NCBI GenBank assembly: GCA_048421225.1
Contig: DBFNRV010000025.1
Coordinates: 1 to 32,822, forward strand
Reading direction: 5' to 3'
Source: UMGS946 sp048421225
Lineage (GTDB): Bacteria; Bacillota; Clostridia; Christensenellales; CAG-138
Length of the DNA stretch: 32,822 nt
The position numbers and the translations under genes were made by a program. This document shows positions 16,831 through 24,053 of this stretch, piece after piece; position 1 is the stretch's first letter; each line of letters starts with the position of its first letter. The notes under the pieces are model-generated. The model was not told the origin of the DNA. It searched no databases and saw nothing but the letters and a program-made list of their open reading frames with translations.

Positions 16831-18414
16831 ATGAAGTTACTCAAAAGATTGGGAGCGGCGCTCCTGACCCTGACGATGGCGCTGGCCGTCTGCGTTCCCG
16901 CGTTTGCAGCCGGCGATACCGGCACCCTGACGATTACGGATATGGCTGGGCAGCCAAAGGCGTCGTCTGAATACAGCGCCTACACGATCGTAAACTGGGA
17001 CGCCAGCGTAGATGCTGATGGCAAGCCGGTTTACACCAACATGAAGCTTAACGCCGCTTATAAGGCTGTTATTGTCGAGTGCTTGGGGCTGACGCCCGAC
17101 GCGGTAACCGACAGCGAAGTACTTAACGCGATGGCGGGGATGGACGCGGAAAAGACCGCTGAATTAGCAATTAAGTTGGATGATAACAAAACCGGGACAG
17201 CCGACTTTACGGCGGTGGATGGCGTGTTTTCAGAGCTTCCCTATGGCTACTATCTTGTTATTGAAACGGCAAACAACGCCAATGACGGAACCATCGCGTC
17301 AAAGCCCATTCTTGTCGGTATTCCGGATTCCCAGACGGGCGGCGCCGATGTAGTCGTTACTGTTAAAACAGACAGCGCAAGTATTGAAAAGAAGATCATA
17401 CAAGGCCAAGGCGATGATGAGACGCTGGTGGACAGCAACACCGCGGCAATCGGCGATACAATAAGCTACCGCAGCACGGCCACAATTCCCGCCTACGCTT
17501 CCAATGTAACCGACATCAGCTACTACATTACCGATACCTTCAGCGCAGGGTTAACCTTTACGGGAATTACCTCTGTAAAGGTTATGAATGGCACAGAGGT
17601 AATTGAGGTGCTGCCTGAAGGCGAAAGCGGTTACACAGTTGCTACAGAGGATATCGGCGGGGCTACTTTCCGTTTGACCATTACCGCGGGCGACGATAAT
17701 CTAAAAACTTGGGGCAACAAAGGCTATTCAATCGCAGTGGATTATACAGCCGAACTTAATTCCGGCGCGGTTGTCGGCAGCAGCGGCAACCCAAACAGCA
17801 TCAACCTGACCTATTCAGTTCACAGCGGAAATGCCAGCACTTATACAACCCCTGACGACACCGTTATTACCTACACCACCAATCTTGCCCTGACAAAGAC
17901 CAACGGCAAGGAGGGCGGTGAAAGGCAGCTGCTGGCCGGCGCGACTTTTGAGCTGTACAAGCTGAAAGCGGATGCTGTGGACCCTGAAGACATCAATAGC
18001 TGGGCGCTGGTGGATACACAGACCACCGGAGATGGAGCAGATGGAACAACCCTTGGAGTCGCCAATTTCACAAAAATTGAACAGGGCACCTATAAACTGG
18101 TCGAAACAGTCGCCCCCACGGGTTATAACCTGCTTAATGATCCGATTACTTTCACCGTAACCGCGAACGGCCTGCCGGAAACTGTAAATAGCGGCGATGA
18201 AACCATTACATGGAGTACGGATAGCGACTTGGTCACGGTTGGTGAAACCTCCGGAATTCTGGAAGCCGAAGTCGTCAATACGGCCGGTTTCATCCTGCCC
18301 GGCACAGGCGGCGCCGGTACCACGCTGTTTACGATGGGCGGTATCGTATTGATTGCTCTGGCAGGCACGGTCTTCTTTATATACCGCAAAAAGAGCGGCG
18401 CTTCTTCAAAATAA
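16831..18414 (+). CDS. Major pilin, SpaA/FimA type, LPGTG anchored
   Basis: 527 residues. Signal peptide 1-27 (ending AFAA). An N-terminal domain spans about 28-180. A fimbrial D2-type domain at about 181-350 shows GDTISYRSTATIP and YYITDTFSAGLTF. A Cna_B-type domain at about 351-485 has Lys356 (ALTKTNG), GATFELYKL and the E-box KLVETVAPTGYN (Glu425), the residues expected to form an internal Lys-Asn isopeptide bond. The sorting signal is LPGTG at 489-493, then a hydrophobic helix and YRKKS. No classic YPK pilin motif is present, but Lys179 in VTVKTDS, just before SIEKKI, is in the equivalent place and is the likely cross-linking lysine (inference). ATG follows CTGGAGG. A terminator-like hairpin follows, so this should be the most abundant transcript. 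Confidence 0.92.
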   Translation: MKLLKRLGAALLTLTMALAVCVPAFAAGDTGTLTITDMAGQPKASSEYSAYTIVNWDASVDADGKPVYTNMKLNAAYKAVIVECLGLTPDAVTDSEVLNAMAGMDAEKTAELAIKLDDNKTGTADFTAVDGVFSELPYGYYLVIETANNANDGTIASKPILVGIPDSQTGGADVVVTVKTDSASIEKKIIQGQGDDETLVDSNTAAIGDTISYRSTATIPAYASNVTDISYYITDTFSAGLTFTGITSVKVMNGTEVIEVLPEGESGYTVATEDIGGATFRLTITAGDDNLKTWGNKGYSIAVDYTAELNSGAVVGSSGNPNSINLTYSVHSGNASTYTTPDDTVITYTTNLALTKTNGKEGGERQLLAGATFELYKLKADAVDPEDINSWALVDTQTTGDGADGTTLGVANFTKIEQGTYKLVETVAPTGYNLLNDPITFTVTANGLPETVNSGDETITWSTDSDLVTVGETSGILEAEVVNTAGFILPGTGGAGTTLFTMGGIVLIALAGTVFFIYRKKSGASSK

Positions 18415-18429
18415 ATCCATTTTATCTTT

Positions 18430-18499
18430 CCGCACCTTTTGCGGTGCGGAGGGCGGTTCGGGACGCCGGAGGGGCTTCCAGCGTCCCGAAGAGCCTTTT
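18430..18499 (+). terminator. Hairpins and T-run between major pilin and sortase
   Basis: A first hairpin pairs CCGCACC (18430-18436) with GGTGCGG. A second, stronger one pairs TTCGGGACGC (18457-18466) with GCGTCCCGAA (18481-18490), extended by GGC / GCC, and is followed by TTTTT. It has intrinsic-terminator form but lies inside an apparent operon, so it is probably leaky and lowers sortase expression relative to pilin. Confidence 0.7.
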
Positions 18500-18536
18500 T
18501 ACTCGGAGAACCAAGGCAAGAAAGGACCTGTGATAT

Positions 18537-19421
18537 GTGAAGAAAAAGTTACCCGTCATATTCATAGCGTTGCTGCTGTCGCTGGGCCTTATCCTGCTGC
18601 TTTACCCGGTCGTCAGCGATCTGATCAGCAAATGGACGTCGTCCGCCGCGGTAACCGGTTATCAGCAGGACGTGAAGGATATGGACGACAGCGCGAGGAA
18701 GGATATGCTCGCGGCCGCCTCGGAATACAACAGCCGCTTGAGCGGTACGATAATAAAAGACGCTTTCAATTCAGATGACGAGGAGAGCGTCGTGGGCCAA
18801 AACAAAGAATATTATTCTCTGCTGAACCTCAACGGGCTAATGGCCTATGTTGAAATTCCGTCTATAGACGTATATTTGCCCATTTATCACGGCACAGGCC
18901 AAGAGACGCTTAAAAAGGGCGTGGGCCATCTGGAAGGATCGGCTCTGCCGGTAGGAGGACTGGGAACGCACTCGGTGATATCGGCGCACCGTGGACTGCC
19001 TGGCGCCAAGCTGTTTACCGATTTGGATCAGATTGAGGCGGGCGACCTGTTCTATATCCATGTGCTTGGCGAAACGCTTGCCTATGAGGTGGATCGGATT
19101 GAGGTGGTTGCTCCGGAGGACATTGAGCCTTTGACGGCGGTGCGGGGAGAGGATCACGTAACGCTGATGACCTGTACGCCTTATGGCATCAACAGCCATA
19201 GAATGCTGGTAAGGGGAATCCGGATAGAATACACGGAGGAACCGGTACACGGCAATCACTTTTACAGTTACCCCGATGAAGTTGAGGCGCTTCCCGCCTG
19301 GATGCCGGCGGCAGGCGGCGCTATACTGTATTTGATCTTTGCAGCGGCAATCGGCGGAAGAAAAGAGAAGAAAAGGATGAAAAGCACGCCCAAGCAGATT
19401 AGAGAGGGAGGCGGAGGATGA
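18537..19421 (+). CDS. Class C (pilin-polymerising) sortase
   Basis: 294 residues. N-terminal signal/anchor helix at about 5-26, the catalytic domain at about 95-235, and a second helix near 258-274 followed by a basic tail (GGRKEKKR), the two-helix layout of class C sortases. Active site: His151 (SAHRG), Cys213 (TLMTCTPYG) and Arg222 (NSHRMLVRG). The region before the core contains DAF at 75-77, where class C enzymes usually have a DPF/DPW lid; Pro is replaced by Ala. The enzyme cleaves LPxTG-type signals and joins pilins through a lysine. It starts with GTG after AAAGGA and overlaps the minor pilin start. The lid change could alter self-inhibition (inference). Confidence 0.9.
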   Translation: MKKKLPVIFIALLLSLGLILLLYPVVSDLISKWTSSAAVTGYQQDVKDMDDSARKDMLAAASEYNSRLSGTIIKDAFNSDDEESVVGQNKEYYSLLNLNGLMAYVEIPSIDVYLPIYHGTGQETLKKGVGHLEGSALPVGGLGTHSVISAHRGLPGAKLFTDLDQIEAGDLFYIHVLGETLAYEVDRIEVVAPEDIEPLTAVRGEDHVTLMTCTPYGINSHRMLVRGIRIEYTEEPVHGNHFYSYPDEVEALPAWMPAAGGAILYLIFAAAIGGRKEKKRMKSTPKQIREGGGG

Positions 19422-20104
19422 TGGCTGCCAAAAGAATGCTTTCAGGGATTGGTTGCATGCTGCTTTTGCTGCTGTTTTTGCTCAACCTTTCGGTTGTGGC
19501 ACATGCACAGGTAAACTGCGGCAGTTTGATCCTTAAGGCGGTTTCGCAGACAAACGGCAAAAGGATTTCCGGCCTGCGCTTTTCAGCCTATCGCGTGGCT
19601 GAATATGCAAATGGTTCGTATAGAATGCTCCCGATTTATGAGGCGAGCGGCGTGGATCTGAATTTAGAGACGGCAGCATTGCAGAGGGAAGCGGCAGAGA
19701 CGCTCGACAGGTATATTGCTGCATGCGGGATATCTGAAACGGCTTCAGGATTGACGGACTTCAATGGAAAACTTGTTTTTTCCAATCTGGAGCTTGGCGT
19801 ATATTTGATTTGCGCGGGTTCTTCGGCGAATGAAGGCGTTACGGTGGAATCCACGCCGTTTCTCGTAATGATACCCATGACTTCCCCCGACAAAACGGAA
19901 CTGTTTTACGAGATAACGGCGGAGCCTAAGCTGACCACTGATAAACCCGTGACGCCGCCTGTTGATACGCCAGACGACCCAGACCTGCCGCAGACGGGAC
20001 AGGAAAACGCCTCCGCGATCTATGTGCTGACAGGGTTAGCCGCCCTGATAATACTCTCAGGTTTTTTGAATCCTTTAATCACGAGGAAAAAACGACAAAG
20101 GTAG
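19418..20104 (+). CDS. Minor (basal) pilin, LPQTG anchored
   Basis: 228 residues. Signal peptide 1-30 (long hydrophobic core, ending AHA). The body (31-165) is one pilin domain with GSLILKAVSQTNG, LRFSAYRVAEY and TDFNGKLVFSNLELGVYLI, the last being the typical end of an N-terminal pilin domain, here without the E-box Glu. A Pro/Thr/Asp linker (about 170-189) leads to LPQTG (190-194), a hydrophobic helix and TRKKRQR. Such small linker-bearing subunits usually sit at the pilus base and attach to the cell wall. Its ATG overlaps the sortase stop (ATGA), so translation is coupled. A second in-frame ATG directly follows the first and is equally possible. It is the last gene of the operon. Confidence 0.88.
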   Translation: MMAAKRMLSGIGCMLLLLLFLLNLSVVAHAQVNCGSLILKAVSQTNGKRISGLRFSAYRVAEYANGSYRMLPIYEASGVDLNLETAALQREAAETLDRYIAACGISETASGLTDFNGKLVFSNLELGVYLICAGSSANEGVTVESTPFLVMIPMTSPDKTELFYEITAEPKLTTDKPVTPPVDTPDDPDLPQTGQENASAIYVLTGLAALIILSGFLNPLITRKKRQR

Positions 20105-20384
20105 TGGTAAGCGCCGTTCCTCCGTGCCAATTCGGCGTTGGAACATCCTGCCGGCGCGTGCTTCGCCTTTGCAAATGAGCCTATAGGACGGCGGTGCGGA
20201 GAAAAGGTGAAAAACACCTGCGGCATTTAGCGGATCAGCACCGGTTGGGGACGGATTAGGGAAATACGGCTATTACTTAAGGTGCGGTTATCAGGGCCGT
20301 AGCCTCAATTTGAGATGGAAATGGCTGATGTGCCGGCTCGTTTGCAGCTATGTTATACATCCTAATGGAATAGAACGCTGATAT
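20105..20384. other. Non-coding region after the pilus operon
   Basis: No gene is recognised. A small hairpin AGGTG / CACCT at 20205-20219 has a weak T-run on the minus strand. Transcription of the pilus operon probably continues to the terminator at 20385. Confidence 0.45.
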
Positions 20385-20414
20385 GGGGCCTATATGATAG
20401 AGGTCCCGTTTTTT
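20385..20414 (+). terminator. Probable terminator of the pilus operon
   Basis: Hairpin GGGGCCTATA...TAGAGGTCCC (20385-20407, one mismatch, 3-nt loop) followed by G and six T residues. It is the first good plus-strand terminator after the minor pilin, 280 nt downstream. Confidence 0.65.
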
Positions 20415-20575
20415 ATATTTAGCCAAAGCTTTTTTCTTACTCAAGTACATTAAATATAGCGTCAAAGGCAATGCCGTCGCTACAATTTTTTATCGTAAAT
20501 TATAATCAAGCTTAATTTTTATTAATCCTTCTTTATCACGGCTGCGCCAAGACTCCTTTTATTCCGAAGACAAAG

Positions 20576-20598
20576 AGCCGCTTTTAAATTGGGCGGCT
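20576..20598 (-). terminator. Terminator after the interrupted lipoprotein gene
   Basis: AGCCGC (20576-20581) pairs with GCGGCT (20593-20598). On the minus strand the hairpin begins 19 nt after the TAG at 20617-20619 and is followed by CTTTGTCTT. Its position fits the full-length frame ending at 20617 better than the early stop at 20743. Confidence 0.5.
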
Positions 20599-20616
20599 TT
20601 ACACGCTTACAGAACG

Positions 20617-20742
20617 CTATTTTATTTTAACGCTGTCTATAACGTTTAGAAATGTCGCCCTTAAAGTCCCGTCGCTGGTTGAAGGCTCCCGTACGTATAA
20701 AAGGTATAATACTGTCTCGTCCGCTACGAATAGATTGATGTT
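20617..20742 (-). pseudogene. C-terminal part of lipoprotein gene beyond an in-frame TAG
   Basis: Directly after the TAG at 20743-20745 the same frame stays open for 41 codons (start NINLFVADETVLYLL, end FLNVIDSVKIK) before a TAG at 20617. The alternating hydrophobic pattern and the SVKIK ending look like the last strand and helix of this kind of lipoprotein, so this is probably the original C-terminus. Confidence 0.55.
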
Positions 20743-21165
20743 CTATATATCTCCATAATTACCTGTAAACAATACACCTGGTCTGTTGGAAACGGTTATA
20801 TCATAATCTGTGGTTTTAACAATATTGTCTTCATCTTGAGATTCATAAAATTCAACAAAAGCCTTAAGCATTCCTTTTGCTTTTTCTTTATCAGTTATGT
20901 CAAGGGTAACGCCATCACTGTATTCCATGGTCCCGACAACTATGCAGCCATCACCTATTTCATATGAACAGTTTCCAGCATCATCAGTGACTCTTTCCAA
21001 GGATGAAGGAATTTTATAGCTCAAATCCTTTAGCGTGTAAGTTTTATCCAATACCATTGGCGTTGCATCCGGTATTTCAATTTTTGAGGTTATTGAGGTT
21101 TTTGTGCAGGCCGCAGAAGAAACAAGCACACAAAAACATAACAGCAAAGCAAATAATTTTTTCAT
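20743..21165 (-). CDS. Lipoprotein, probably truncated by an amber codon
   Basis: 140 residues as read. The signal ends in a lipobox (SSAAC, Cys20), so the product is lipid-anchored. The mature part (Leu-Ser-Tyr-Lys-Ile-Pro-Ser, then VTLDITDKEKAKGM and VSNRPGVLFTGNY) resembles PsbP-like or DUF1795-type extracellular domains found in many Firmicute lipoproteins; this match is tentative. The frame closes with TAG straight after NYGDI, but coding-like sequence continues in the same frame to 20617, giving a would-be length of 182 residues. The start is ATG 21165 with GGAGG 8 nt upstream; the ATG at 21180 is part of that site. It has its own promoter and is monocistronic. Function unknown. Confidence 0.78.
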   Translation of the reverse strand: MKKLFALLLCFCVLVSSAACTKTSITSKIEIPDATPMVLDKTYTLKDLSYKIPSSLERVTDDAGNCSYEIGDGCIVVGTMEYSDGVTLDITDKEKAKGMLKAFVEFYESQDEDNIVKTTDYDITVSNRPGVLFTGNYGDI

Positions 21166-21188
21166 GTAACATACCTCCATCCAACTTT

Positions 21189-21217
21189 AGTTTACAGCAG
21201 TTAATAATAATTCGCAA
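21189..21217 (-). promoter_or_regulatory. Promoter of the lipoprotein gene
   Basis: Minus-strand TTGCGA (21217-21212), 17-nt spacer, TAAACT (21194-21189), just before the ribosome binding site. Moderate match to consensus. Confidence 0.4.
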
Positions 21218-21451
21218 CGCTTTTAAATTGCCCCAATAAGGCCCTTAATGGTACAGGGACCGGCCATGGCGTCAGGGCGGCCTATTGGCTTGCGCGCCTT
21301 CATGTTTTTTTAGCGGGATAATCCATGCAATGGTTTCACGGTGTTTGCGTATAGAGACGCGGTCATGAGGGCTTAACAAATTGTTGGCAATAGCACGCAA
21401 TTTTACAATTCCTCACGCCATCGCTATTTTTTAGCGTCTTCCAAAGTATAT

Positions 21452-21484
21452 CAAAAACCCGCAAAGGCTTACGCTTTGCGGGTT
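21452..21484 (-). terminator. Terminator of the tRNA-Ser operon
   Basis: Perfect 11-bp stem AACCCGCAAAG / CTTTGCGGGTT with a 7-nt loop, followed on the minus strand by TTTTG. It starts at the last base of the tRNA 3' CCA. The roughly 270 nt to its left, up to the lipoprotein promoter, hold no recognisable gene. Confidence 0.85.
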
Positions 21485-21575
21485 GGCGGAGAAGGAGGGA
21501 TTTGAACCCTCGCGCCAGTTACCCCAGCCTACTCCCTTAGCAGGGGAGCCCCTTCAGCCACTTGGGTACTTCTCC
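21484..21575 (-). tRNA. tRNA-Ser (anticodon GCT)
   Basis: 92 nt including an encoded CCA. Acceptor stem GGAGAAG / CTTCTCC with discriminator G, anticodon stem-loop CTCCC-CTGCTAA-GGGAG (anticodon GCT, reads AGC/AGU), the long variable arm expected of tRNA-Ser, and a T-loop containing GGTTCAAATCC. It is 36 nt downstream of the other tRNA-Ser gene on the same strand. Confidence 0.95.
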
Positions 21576-21611
21576 AAGGCCAAATATTTTAATCGCACGT
21601 TGTGGCAGAAA

Positions 21612-21700
21612 TGGCGGAGAGAGAGGGATTCGAACCCCCGGTGCCTTGCGACATCACTGGTTTTCAAGACCAGCTCCATAAACCACTCGGACATCTCTCC
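21612..21700 (-). tRNA. tRNA-Ser (anticodon TGA)
   Basis: 89 nt including an encoded CCA. Acceptor GGAGAGA / TCTCTCC with discriminator G, anticodon stem-loop CTGGT-CTTGAAA-ACCAG (anticodon TGA), long variable arm, and T-loop with GGTTCGAATCC. It is the first gene of a two-tRNA operon, about 25 nt after a consensus promoter. Confidence 0.95.
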
Positions 21701-21724
21701 ACGCGGTTTGACTGCAACATTTGC

Positions 21725-21753
21725 ATTATAGCAAAGCGAAATCATCATGTCAA
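21725..21753 (-). promoter_or_regulatory. Consensus promoter of the tRNA-Ser operon
   Basis: Minus-strand TTGACA (21753-21748), exactly 17 nt, TATAAT (21730-21725). Both hexamers are perfect. Confidence 0.85.
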
Positions 21754-21822
21754 TACGGAAACAGGCGTTTTTCTACACATGTACGCTTCGGCTATTCTAA
21801 AAGCATTAATCTAAAACAGGGT

Positions 21823-21852
21823 AAAAACCCTTCGAACTTGAGAGCAAAGGGT
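21823..21852 (-). terminator. Terminator of relQ
   Basis: ACCCTT (minus strand, 21852-21847) pairs with AAGGGT (21832-21827), followed by TTTT. It lies about 14 nt after the relQ stop and upstream of the tRNA promoter. Confidence 0.65.
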
Positions 21853-21865
21853 CTTTAGCGTTCGC

Positions 21866-22558
21866 CTATCTATGCTTTGGTGAACGGGCACGCTTTACCT
21901 TTTTATATATGGACTGCATTTCCAGGTCGAGTTCGGCGCTCTTTTCCGCGCATTCCCTGAGTTGCTCGCGCAGCTTGTCGGATACGTCCGAGTCCGATTT
22001 ATAGCGAAGCTGATGTTCCAGGCTCGCCCAAAAGTCCATGGCGATGGTGCGTATCTGTATCTCAACTGGGACATGCTCGGTCCTGTCGGACATGAAAACC
22101 GGCACATCCATAACCAGATGAAGGCTTCGGTACCCGTTTGGCTTAGGCTCACGGATATAATCGCTCATGCGCAGCAACTTGATATCGGACTGATTTGTAA
22201 GCATCCGCGCAATTTCATATATATCCTCGATATAGTTGCAAACTACCCTGACGCCCGCTATATCCGTAAGGTTTTCTCTTACGGACTGTATGGTTACCGG
22301 AAGCTGGCGGCGGTTTAGCTTTTCTATGGTGCTGGGAAGGGATTTAAGCCTGCTTTCTATCCTGTGTATCGGGTTGTGTGAATATCTTACATTGAATTCC
22401 TCATCCAAAATTTCAAGCTTTGTTGTAATTTCGCGTATGCCGGCCTTATATACCTGCTGCATCTCAATATAGCCCTGGAGCTCGCCTATACGCTCACTGA
22501 CAACCTTGGTATCCGTGTTTTCCGGAAGTAACATGCTTTTCAGCTTTGGAATGCTCAT
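21866..22558 (-). CDS. relQ: Small alarmone synthetase, RelQ type, (p)ppGpp synthetase
   Basis: 230 residues, the usual size for a synthetase-only RelA/SpoT homologue; no hydrolase, TGS or ACT domain. It transfers pyrophosphate from ATP to GDP/GTP to make (p)ppGpp in the cytoplasm. Family signatures are in order: NPIHRIESRLKSLPSTIEKL, LTDIAGVRVVCNYIEDIY, DYIREPKPNGYRSLH, VEIQIRTIAMDFWASLEHQL. The Asp in DIAG and the Glu in EIQ are the expected metal-binding residues. Start is ATG 22558, 8 nt after AGGGG; the TTG at 22564 lies too close to that site. It stands alone with its own promoter and terminator, so control is probably transcriptional, as for stress-induced small synthetases. Confidence 0.92.
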   Translation of the reverse strand: MSIPKLKSMLLPENTDTKVVSERIGELQGYIEMQQVYKAGIREITTKLEILDEEFNVRYSHNPIHRIESRLKSLPSTIEKLNRRQLPVTIQSVRENLTDIAGVRVVCNYIEDIYEIARMLTNQSDIKLLRMSDYIREPKPNGYRSLHLVMDVPVFMSDRTEHVPVEIQIRTIAMDFWASLEHQLRYKSDSDVSDKLREQLRECAEKSAELDLEMQSIYKKVKRARSPKHR

Positions 22559-22597
22559 TTGCAATGCCCCTATCTTTATAGTTTAGGTCTATAATCC

Positions 22598-22630
22598 ATT
22601 ATATAACGATTGCGGTTAAGCTTAAACCGC
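22598..22630 (-). promoter_or_regulatory. relQ promoter overlapped by a palindrome
   Basis: A perfect minus-strand -10 (TATAAT, 22603-22598) has a poor -35 (TTTAAG, 22626-22621) at 17 nt. The -35 lies inside the near-perfect palindrome GCGGTTAAGCTTAAACCGC at 22612-22630 (arms GCGGTT / AACCGC). A weak -35 covered by a dyad suggests control by an activator or repressor. Confidence 0.5.
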
Positions 22631-22828
22631 GTTTCTGAGTACATTGTGAAAATTGGGTGAAAAAGAGTAGCGCGCATGTAAAATACCGCCGGGCGATTAA
22701 CGCCCTATATATACTAAATCCCGAACCGTTTTCACGCCGCGTTACCAACTAATTTGAATAAATAGCCGGTAATATAGAACAACTAAATTATCCGAAACAG
22801 GATAATACTAATTCTGCGAGGTGATATT

Positions 22829-23824
22829 TTGCAGTTTACGGAAGTGTATTTTGAACCGCATAGCCTAGATTATGACTTAGGAAAAAAACTCAGGAAGGAC
22901 TTTGCGCACCTCCCGTGGACCCCTGTGGAAAGCCATAACCGCATCCCAGAGCTGACGCAAAGGAGCAACAGGGATTTTCCTATGATGAAAAGGTATTTAA
23001 TCGTAGGCACGAGAAAAACCCATAAATATGTGGAGAACCATAAGATATCCGATTATCTGGTGCCCTTTACATCGTCAGGCTGCACGGCGATGTGCCTGTA
23101 CTGCTACCTGGTATGCAATTACAATAAATGCTCGTATTTAAGGCTGTTTGTAAACCGTGAGCAGATGCTGGAGCGGCTTATACGGACGTCTCAAAAAGCG
23201 CCTTCGCCGCTGACATTCGAGGTAGGCTCCAACAGCGACCTCATATTGGAAAATACGATAACAAACAATCTGCAATGGCTGATACCGGAGTTCGCTAAAA
23301 ACGGTGCGGGCAGCATCACGTTTCCGACAAAGTTTGATATGGTTGACCCTCTGCTGGCCCTTGACCATCGGCAAAAAACGATATTTCGAATGAGCGTTAA
23401 TCCGGATTGGGTAATAGGCCATATCGAGCTTGGAACATCTTCGCTTAACCAGCGCATCGAGGCGGTAAATAGGATGTGCGACGCGGGCTATCCGTGCGGA
23501 ATTCTGATAGCACCCGTAATACTGTGCGACGGCTGGATTGGACAATACGGGCAGCTTATAGACATACTCAGCATGGGCCTGAGCGCAAAGGTAAAGCGGC
23601 AGCTCTTTATTGAGATAATCTTTATGACCTATAGCTATGTTCACAGGGCGATAAACAGCGAAGCGTTCCCAAATGCGGCCAACCTGTACGACGGCGAGCT
23701 AATGACGGGCAAGGGCAGGGGAAAGTATAGCTATAAAAGGGAGGCACGTTTGCCGGCCGAGGCATTTTTAAAGGAAAGAATAGCTGAAAAGCTGCCCGAG
23801 GCAAGGATATCCTATATATGCTGA
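22829..23824 (+). CDS. splB: Spore photoproduct lyase family radical SAM protein
   Basis: 331 residues. The radical SAM cluster motif is CTAMCLYC with Cys85, Cys89 and Cys92 (CX3CX2C), flanked by Tyr91 and Tyr93, the arrangement seen in spore photoproduct lyase, which repairs thymine dimers of spore DNA with S-adenosylmethionine. The overall length and the N-terminal region fit the family. At the place where characterised lyases have a hydrogen-donor cysteine about 50 residues after the first cluster Cys, this protein reads EVGSNSDL with no Cys, so activity or substrate may differ. That alignment is from memory and should be checked. It starts with TTG after GCGAGGTGA. It stands alone; no clear sporulation promoter could be assigned. 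Confidence 0.82.
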   Translation: MQFTEVYFEPHSLDYDLGKKLRKDFAHLPWTPVESHNRIPELTQRSNRDFPMMKRYLIVGTRKTHKYVENHKISDYLVPFTSSGCTAMCLYCYLVCNYNKCSYLRLFVNREQMLERLIRTSQKAPSPLTFEVGSNSDLILENTITNNLQWLIPEFAKNGAGSITFPTKFDMVDPLLALDHRQKTIFRMSVNPDWVIGHIELGTSSLNQRIEAVNRMCDAGYPCGILIAPVILCDGWIGQYGQLIDILSMGLSAKVKRQLFIEIIFMTYSYVHRAINSEAFPNAANLYDGELMTGKGRGKYSYKREARLPAEAFLKERIAEKLPEARISYIC

Positions 23825-23881
23825 TGGGGATTTGGTAATACCAACGCGACTTAGCTCAGGTATTTGTTATCCTAAAGATCC

Positions 23882-23904
23882 CTACCCTTGTCAACTGAGG
23901 GTAG
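23882..23904 (+). terminator. Possible terminator after the SPL-family gene
   Basis: Hairpin CTACCCT / AGGGTAG with a 9-nt loop, 58 nt after the stop, followed by CCGTTTATT. The T-run is weak. Confidence 0.35.
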
Positions 23905-24053
23905 CCGTTTATTGGCTATCAATTTTTGGCGCGGCGCGCAAATCAAGCTAAAACGCTGTATTATAATCCGGTACCAGCGGCATAGCGGGACAGGCGCGTG
24001 GGGAAGCTATAGACAGGTTTGACCCTGCTTGGAAAACTTGAGGAGGCGATTTT

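Noticed and set aside
20277..20471. Minus-strand frame after the pilus operon
   Set aside because: No ribosome binding site, no recognisable domain, and it is crossed by the plus-strand terminator at 20385-20414.
20743..20745. TAG as a pyrrolysine codon
   Set aside because: Nothing in the window supports pyrrolysine use, and other genes here end with TAG. A nonsense mutation is simpler.
22755..22785. Forespore-type (sigma G) promoter upstream of the SPL-family gene
   Set aside because: TGAATA at 22755-22760 is a good -35, but the only -10-like sequence at acceptable spacing matches poorly, so it is not claimed.
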